A stretch of DNA of 38,691 nucleotides from Verrucomicrobiales bacterium (lineage in GTDB: Bacteria; Verrucomicrobiota; Verrucomicrobiia; Limisphaerales; CAIMTB01). A program made the translations under genes and the position numbers. This document shows, in pieces, positions 34,587 to 38,691 of this stretch (position 1 is the first letter of the stretch; every line of letters starts with the position of its first letter). The stretch covers positions 1 to 38,691 of the forward strand of contig JAEUHG010000060.1 of assembly GCA_016795425.1 (NCBI GenBank), read 5' to 3'. Under the pieces are notes generated by a model. It had not been told where the DNA came from. It made no database searches and saw only the letters and a program-made list of their open reading frames with translations.

Positions 34587-36839
34587 ATGGCGAACTCCAA
34601 ATCCCCTTCCCAAGCGAAGCCGGCAACCTCCGCACCCATTCCGGGACTCCACCAGGACGGCCGACTCGACGAAGGCACGCTTCGCCGACTGGTCTTCCGC
34701 ACCTTCGGCCGCTCCCGTCGCACCCAGGATAGCCCGGTAATGCCCGACGTCTGGCTACGCTATGTCCGCATGGCGGAACGCGGTCCCAGGCAGTCTTCGC
34801 ATCCCGACAACACCGTCGACCTCTTATTGACGCCATGGTCGGGCGTGCGGCCAGGCCAGATCGCCAATGATCTTCGTGCGCGCCTCCTTCAACACGACGC
34901 GAGCCAGCTCAAAACAGCGCGAATCGCCCTCAGCGGCAGCCGCATTGTTGTGGGCGCCAGCTTCGACGCTCTGGTGGCCGAAGTGGTGCCCTTGACCGGC
35001 TGGTGGTCGCGCTTGTTCCGACAAGCCGCGCAACGACGGGTCACCGAATCGAAATCGAAATCCCAACCACCTCTCGCCACATCCTCCCGCCCGACGAAAG
35101 ACGCCACCGCCAAACGTCACCTGATCGCCGCCTTCGACGAGGCGTTCGACCGGATCCTCCATCGCATCAACAAACGTCTCCCCCTTGACGGCGGCGGCAT
35201 CAATCTTGAGTTCGCGCGCTATTGCGTGCTCGTCGGATTCATCGACCAACTCCGTAAAGCTGACACCGCGGCCAAAGAGGAACTCGCAGCGTTGGCCTAT
35301 AAGCTGGGGGCAACCGCTCTCGATGAGGCTGACATCGCACCGCCGGGGGAGGGCCAAACCGAGGCGTCGTCGGAACGACACCGCGTCGATCTCAACGACG
35401 CCGAGAATGCTCTTCTGAAGCGGATCTACGCCTCGGCCAAATCATTGCTCAAACCGCCTGAGAACCCGGAACCCTACAATGGCATATTCCTCATCAGCCT
35501 GAACCGGAGTGCTGCGCAATCCGTCTTCGACTCCCGCGCCACCATCAAAGCCGATGCGGTCTCCCGCCTGTTCGACATCAAGGCCACAGGCATCGTCTTT
35601 GCCGTCATCGATGGCGGCATCGATGCCACGCATCCCGGCTTTCTCAATGAATCGGACGAGGAGCTCGCCAGGCTCGATCCGGTGAAGCGCAACTCCCTGA
35701 AACCGTTCGAGCGACTCCGACACACGCGGGTAAAGGAGACTTTTGATTTCACCCTCCTGCGCGACATCGTCGCCAGCGCCAGTCTGCTCAGTGAATTCAA
35801 AAAGGACCTCCAACCCGACGACCCAAATCTGCCGGAAAGCCCCAACCGCAACCTCGTCATCCAACTCGCCAAAGACCCGGCGAACTCCAATGCCCTGGAC
35901 GCACTGGCCGCGCGCATCGCCGATGCCCGGGACCTCGATTGGGACATCGTTCGACCCCTCATCACCGTGCCTCACGAACTCGCGGCCAGGGACAACACGG
36001 ACGACGATTCGATCGAAATTCCAGAAGTCGCCGGCAAGTATCGACTGCCCGGAACCGACCACGGCACCCACGTTGCCGGTATCCTCGCCGGCCACCAAAA
36101 GGACGATCCGGAATCGGGCCGCGACCTGATCGGCGTCTGTCCCGAATTGTCGCTCTACGATCTGCGGGTATTCGACAAAAACGGCAAAGGCGATGAATTC
36201 GCCATTCTGTGCGCCATCGAATTCGTCGGCTGGCTCAATCGCGACCGCGCCAACCCGGTCGTGCACGGCGTCAACCTGTCGCTCGCCCTGGCGCACGACG
36301 TCGATAGTTTCGCCTGCGGCCAAACTCCCATCTGCGAGGCCTGCAATCATCTGGTCGGCGCCGGAACGGTCGTCGTCGTGGCAGCCGGTAATACCGGTTT
36401 CGATGGAGGTTCCGCCGCCGAAAAACAGAGCCTCGGCACGGGCTATCGACAGATCAGCATCACCGATCCGGGCAATGCCGAATGCGTCATCACCGTCGGA
36501 TCCACCCACCGACGAGATCCGCATCTGTATGGCGTGAGTTATTTCTCGGCGCGTGGACCGACCGGCGACGGCCGACGCAAACCGGACCTCCTGGCCCCCG
36601 GCGAGAAAATCACCTCATTGACGCCCAGGAAGGGCAGCCGTCGAATGGACGGCACCTCCATGGCGGCACCGCATGTGTCAGGCGCCGCGGCACTGTTGAT
36701 GGCACGTTATCCCGAACTGATCGGTCGCCCGCAGCGCATCAAGGAAATCCTCATGAAGACTGCGACCGACCTTCAACGTGAACCCAGCTTTCAAGGGGCC
36801 GGACTCATCGACACCCTGCGTGCTCTTCAGTCTGTCTGA
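34587..36839 (+). CDS. Cytosolic subtilisin-like (S8) serine protease with a long N-terminal domain
   Basis: This is a 750-residue S8-family protease. The catalytic triad is visible: Asp342 in VFAVIDGGIDATHPGF, His492 in TDHGTHVAGILAG and Ser691 in MDGTSMAAPHVSGAAAL, with oxyanion Asn602 in VVAAGNTG. There is no signal peptide or membrane segment, so it should act inside the cell unless exported by an unrecognised route. About 330 residues precede the protease domain and do not look like a standard inhibitor prodomain; they include a basic, Ser/Thr-rich linker near 148-180. About 150 residues separate Asp and His, much more than in subtilisin, which indicates an inserted charged helical segment. 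The next gene, on the same strand, encodes a metallo-beta-lactamase-fold protein. Such intracellular pairs can be signalling or conflict systems, but that is inference. Confidence 0.93.
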   Translation: MANSKSPSQAKPATSAPIPGLHQDGRLDEGTLRRLVFRTFGRSRRTQDSPVMPDVWLRYVRMAERGPRQSSHPDNTVDLLLTPWSGVRPGQIANDLRARLLQHDASQLKTARIALSGSRIVVGASFDALVAEVVPLTGWWSRLFRQAAQRRVTESKSKSQPPLATSSRPTKDATAKRHLIAAFDEAFDRILHRINKRLPLDGGGINLEFARYCVLVGFIDQLRKADTAAKEELAALAYKLGATALDEADIAPPGEGQTEASSERHRVDLNDAENALLKRIYASAKSLLKPPENPEPYNGIFLISLNRSAAQSVFDSRATIKADAVSRLFDIKATGIVFAVIDGGIDATHPGFLNESDEELARLDPVKRNSLKPFERLRHTRVKETFDFTLLRDIVASASLLSEFKKDLQPDDPNLPESPNRNLVIQLAKDPANSNALDALAARIADARDLDWDIVRPLITVPHELAARDNTDDDSIEIPEVAGKYRLPGTDHGTHVAGILAGHQKDDPESGRDLIGVCPELSLYDLRVFDKNGKGDEFAILCAIEFVGWLNRDRANPVVHGVNLSLALAHDVDSFACGQTPICEACNHLVGAGTVVVVAAGNTGFDGGSAAEKQSLGTGYRQISITDPGNAECVITVGSTHRRDPHLYGVSYFSARGPTGDGRRKPDLLAPGEKITSLTPRKGSRRMDGTSMAAPHVSGAAALLMARYPELIGRPQRIKEILMKTATDLQREPSFQGAGLIDTLRALQSV

Positions 36840-36877
36840 ACCAGGACACGCCCGGATTCTGGAAATCCTCCTTCTCC

Positions 36878-37035
36878 ATGAACCGCTGGACCCTGAACAC
36901 ATCGTCGCAGCGCCACGAGGGCCAACGGACTGAATCCAATTCCAATCCAGGTGGGCCCTGTCGCGCTGCGACAGGGCAGTCGCGCCCTGGTTCAAGGTTC
37001 CAATACGTATCCTGCTTTTGAACCCTTTGCTCCCC
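36878..37035 (+). repeat. ATGAACC palindromic module, copy upstream of the metallo-beta-lactamase-fold gene
   Basis: The core is 36878-36995 (ATGAACC to GGTTCAA, 118 bp). The following gene starts 158 bp from the first base. Hairpin 2 (36956-36976) has the same perfect 9-bp stem as the 15058 copy. Hairpin 1 (36902-36918) has one mismatch. The unit is open from its ATG for 47 codons and stops at 37019-37021. Just upstream, ATTCTGGAAATCCT (36856-36869) also occurs at 6049-6062, directly before the start codon of giant A. Confidence 0.85.
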
Positions 37036-38232
37036 ATGCTCATTCTCGAAGCCCTCAACGCCCTCGCCGGTGACTGTCTGCTCCTGCGCTATCCCGGACC
37101 CGACGGGAACGAGCGTCTCTGGCTCATCGACGGCGGACCGAAGACCAACAACAAAAAGGGCATCACGGTGTGGAAGGATGTGCTGTTGCCGCGGCTGCGC
37201 CAACTCAGCCCCAAGGTGCCCCTGCCTATTGCCCTCGGGATGGTCAGCCATATCGACGACGACCACATTAATGGTATCCAGAAAATCACCCAGGCCCTCA
37301 CCGCGGCAACACCGGCCAAACCCGCCGCGGTGAAGTTCCAGCGATTCTGGTTCAATGCCTTCGACCAACTAGTCGGTCCAAAACCCCAGGGTCTGTCCGC
37401 CGAGACCGAAGCCGCCTCGGTCCAATCCCTGGTCAGCACCCAAAACCTTCCCAACGTCGATGACGAACTCGCCCAGGCAGTGATGGAAAGCGTCAGCCAG
37501 GGCAACGCCCTGGCCGCCGACCTGCGCACCCTCAAACTGGACGGGAACGTACCGATCCGAGGCCTGATCCAAGCCAAGCCCGGACAACCAGCCATCGACA
37601 TCGAGGGAGCCAAGGTCACCATTCTCGGCCCCAGAAGAGATCGTCTCGAAAAGCTGCGGCAGGATTGGCAGGCCGCCCTCAAGCATCCGGACAAAGCCTC
37701 GCGGCAGGCGGCGTTGCAGGAGCTGTTTCTGCCGGCGAGCCAGCAGGACAAATCTGTCCCCAATCTGTCTTCCATCGTGCTGCTCGTGAGAGTGGCCAAG
37801 CGCAGCCTGCTTCTCACGGGCGACGCCCATGGCGATGACATTGTTGCGGCGTGGAAGGAACTCGGCCTTCCCAGGCAAGCAAAGTTGGATGTCCTGAAAA
37901 TGCCGCACCACGGAAGCATCCGGAATGGCACCCAGCAATTCCTCGGGTTCTTTCAGGCAAATCACTATGTCATTTCGGCGGACGGTCTGCATGACAACCC
38001 GGACCCGCCCATGGTGGAAGCACTGGTCAAGATGCATGGACAGCGCGCCATCGTCCTGCATTTCACCAACGAGGACATCACGTGGAGCAAGGCCTACAAG
38101 ATCGAGAAGAACGGCAAGAAGGTGAAGAAGTTGCGGGACCTGCTCGCCGAACTGAAAAGCGCCTACGGCGGTTCATGGACCACGAACATGCGGAAGAGCA
38201 CCGAGCACTCGGTGATCATCAACCTGCCTTGA
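37036..38232 (+). CDS. ComEC-like metallo-beta-lactamase-fold hydrolase
   Basis: This is a 398-residue, apparently cytosolic protein of the metallo-beta-lactamase superfamily. Metal-site motifs are visible: LIDGGP near 33, SHIDDDHINGI with His72, Asp74, Asp76 and His77, LLTGDAHGDD with Asp263, and KMPHHGS with His291 and His292. The arrangement matches the hydrolase domain of ComEC/Rec2-type proteins, without their membrane channel. That class often cleaves phosphodiester bonds, but the substrate here is unknown. The ATG at 37036 is chosen because homology begins immediately (MLILEALNALAGDCLLLRYP); a TTG at 37018 would add six residues inside repeat sequence. It lies 196 bp after the S8 protease gene, separated by the palindromic module, so co-transcription is likely but tight coupling is not. 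Confidence 0.92.
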   Translation: MLILEALNALAGDCLLLRYPGPDGNERLWLIDGGPKTNNKKGITVWKDVLLPRLRQLSPKVPLPIALGMVSHIDDDHINGIQKITQALTAATPAKPAAVKFQRFWFNAFDQLVGPKPQGLSAETEAASVQSLVSTQNLPNVDDELAQAVMESVSQGNALAADLRTLKLDGNVPIRGLIQAKPGQPAIDIEGAKVTILGPRRDRLEKLRQDWQAALKHPDKASRQAALQELFLPASQQDKSVPNLSSIVLLVRVAKRSLLLTGDAHGDDIVAAWKELGLPRQAKLDVLKMPHHGSIRNGTQQFLGFFQANHYVISADGLHDNPDPPMVEALVKMHGQRAIVLHFTNEDITWSKAYKIEKNGKKVKKLRDLLAELKSAYGGSWTTNMRKSTEHSVIINLP

Positions 38233-38555
38233 GCTTCCCGGAGCCCGGACCGTTCCACCCACTTGTGGGTGACGTGAACTCCGTGGGTCCATGAATTGAC
38301 CGGCTTTGAGCATGGATTGTTGAACTTGAAGCTCGGGTCGGTAGGACTTTCGAGGGGCGGGCCTCATGAGCCGGGCAGTCAAAGCTGAGCGCATCGCGGC
38401 GTTAGATGCGCGGCGCCGCGCGCGGTTGGAGGTGCGAACCGGGACGGCGGCCGATTTCTGAGATCCAACACCAGCGACAGGTCACGCCGCTTGCCGTCGG
38501 TAGTGATGATGGAGCCCACCGACCATTGGAAACTCAACTGCGTATTCCGGCGGTG
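38233..38555. other. Gene-free interval after the hydrolase gene
   Basis: No convincing gene is present. Short open frames exist on both strands, including a 31-codon plus-strand frame from about 38366, but none carries a recognisable motif. If the repeats to the right are an insertion-sequence end, part of this interval could be a decayed element body. Confidence 0.45.
38256..38271. terminator. Hairpin shortly after the hydrolase stop codon
   Basis: CACCCAC and GTGGGTG pair perfectly 24 bp after the stop codon. No T-tract follows. It resembles in form the ACCCGCA/TGCGGGT hairpin at 16311-16326, so it may be repeat-derived rather than a dedicated terminator. Confidence 0.35.
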
Positions 38556-38656
38556 ATCGGACACCTGTTCCAATCGAAATCGGACAGTGATTCCGATTCA
38601 TTTCGGACACACGTTACGATCCATATCGGACACCGATTCCGACGGGATATCGGACA
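38556..38656. repeat. Regular array of five ATCGGACA repeats (23-24 bp period)
   Basis: ATCGGACA, or TTCGGACA once, starts at 38556, 38579, 38602, 38625 and 38649, giving periods of 23, 23, 23 and 24 bp. The sequence after each 8-mer is looser, with TTCC or TTAC plus GAT recurring. Each repeat ends in CA. Multiple spaced copies of a terminal sequence are known at the ends of IS21-family elements, where they bind transposase, so this is most likely such an end, possibly a solo relic. A 23-bp period is too short for a normal CRISPR array and no spacers of constant length are present. Confidence 0.65.
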
Positions 38657-38679
38657 GTTTTGGGGTAGCCCCGTAATGG

Positions 38680-38691
38680 TGTCCGATTTCG
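38680..38691 (+). mobile_element. Possible left terminus of an insertion sequence running out of the window
   Basis: TGTCCGAT is the exact inverse of ATCGGACA in the adjacent array and starts with TG, as IS21-family left ends do. The window ends 12 bases in, so the element itself is not seen. The 23 bases between the array and this site contain GGGG-TAG-CCCC. Confidence 0.4.

Noticed and set aside
38379..38573. Minus-strand 64-codon frame as a transposase remnant
   Set aside because: It starts at a TTG inside the 23-bp repeat array and shows no transposase motif that I can recognise.
38556..38656. CRISPR array
   Set aside because: The conserved part is only 8 bp with a 23-bp period, there is no spacer structure, and no cas genes are present.

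Overview
The window is a high-GC bacterial stretch that looks like Verrucomicrobiota, probably the Limisphaerales/Pedosphaera side. That placement is inferred from style, not from a marker gene. The clues are a Reg_prop/Y_Y_Y sensor kinase, very large secreted proteins with LamG, PA14 and HAF-type repeats, small secreted proteins ending in FFR(L/V/A)R-like tails, and GC-rich hairpin-forming intergenic repeats. No tRNA, rRNA or CRISPR array was seen.

Layout. 5-3771: a sensor histidine kinase and its LuxR-type response regulator. 4087-16206 (locus A, + strand): two small secreted proteins, a 2972-residue secreted giant, and a small secreted protein with calcium-loop-like motifs. 16207-16671: a dense field of hairpins. 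16668-18293 (- strand): a secreted propeller-type protein. 18769-34367 (locus B, + strand): a membrane-anchored parvulin-like protein, a fused version of the two small proteins of locus A, a 3924-residue giant, and a second calcium-loop protein. 34587-38232: a cytosolic subtilisin-like (S8) protease and a metallo-beta-lactamase-fold protein of the ComEC-like type. 38233-38691: no gene seen, but an array of 23-bp-spaced repeats that looks like an insertion-sequence end.

Two things stand out. First, loci A and B are paralogous copies of one secreted cassette. The order is a GWNAV-family protein (split in A, fused in B), a giant with a variable N-terminal half and a shared C-terminal core of about 2100 residues, then a small calcium-loop protein. 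I recognise no described system with this composition. An outer-surface structure or adhesin whose folding is helped by the adjacent parvulin is a guess.

Second, a repeat of fixed length occurs in the gaps between genes. It starts with ATGAACC, carries two hairpins, returns to GGTTCAT after 118 bp, and then runs into the start codon of the next gene 156 or 158 bp from its first base. Four genes (both giants, the small protein of locus A and the metallo-beta-lactamase-fold gene) have it directly in front. A fifth, internally shortened copy lies on the minus strand and begins at the stop codon of the 16668-18293 gene. The copies align without gaps over their 118-bp core and show compensatory base changes in one stem. 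Several also remain open reading frames with similar peptides. The repeat could be a mobile palindromic element that targets start codons, a structured RNA leader, or an upstream coding element.
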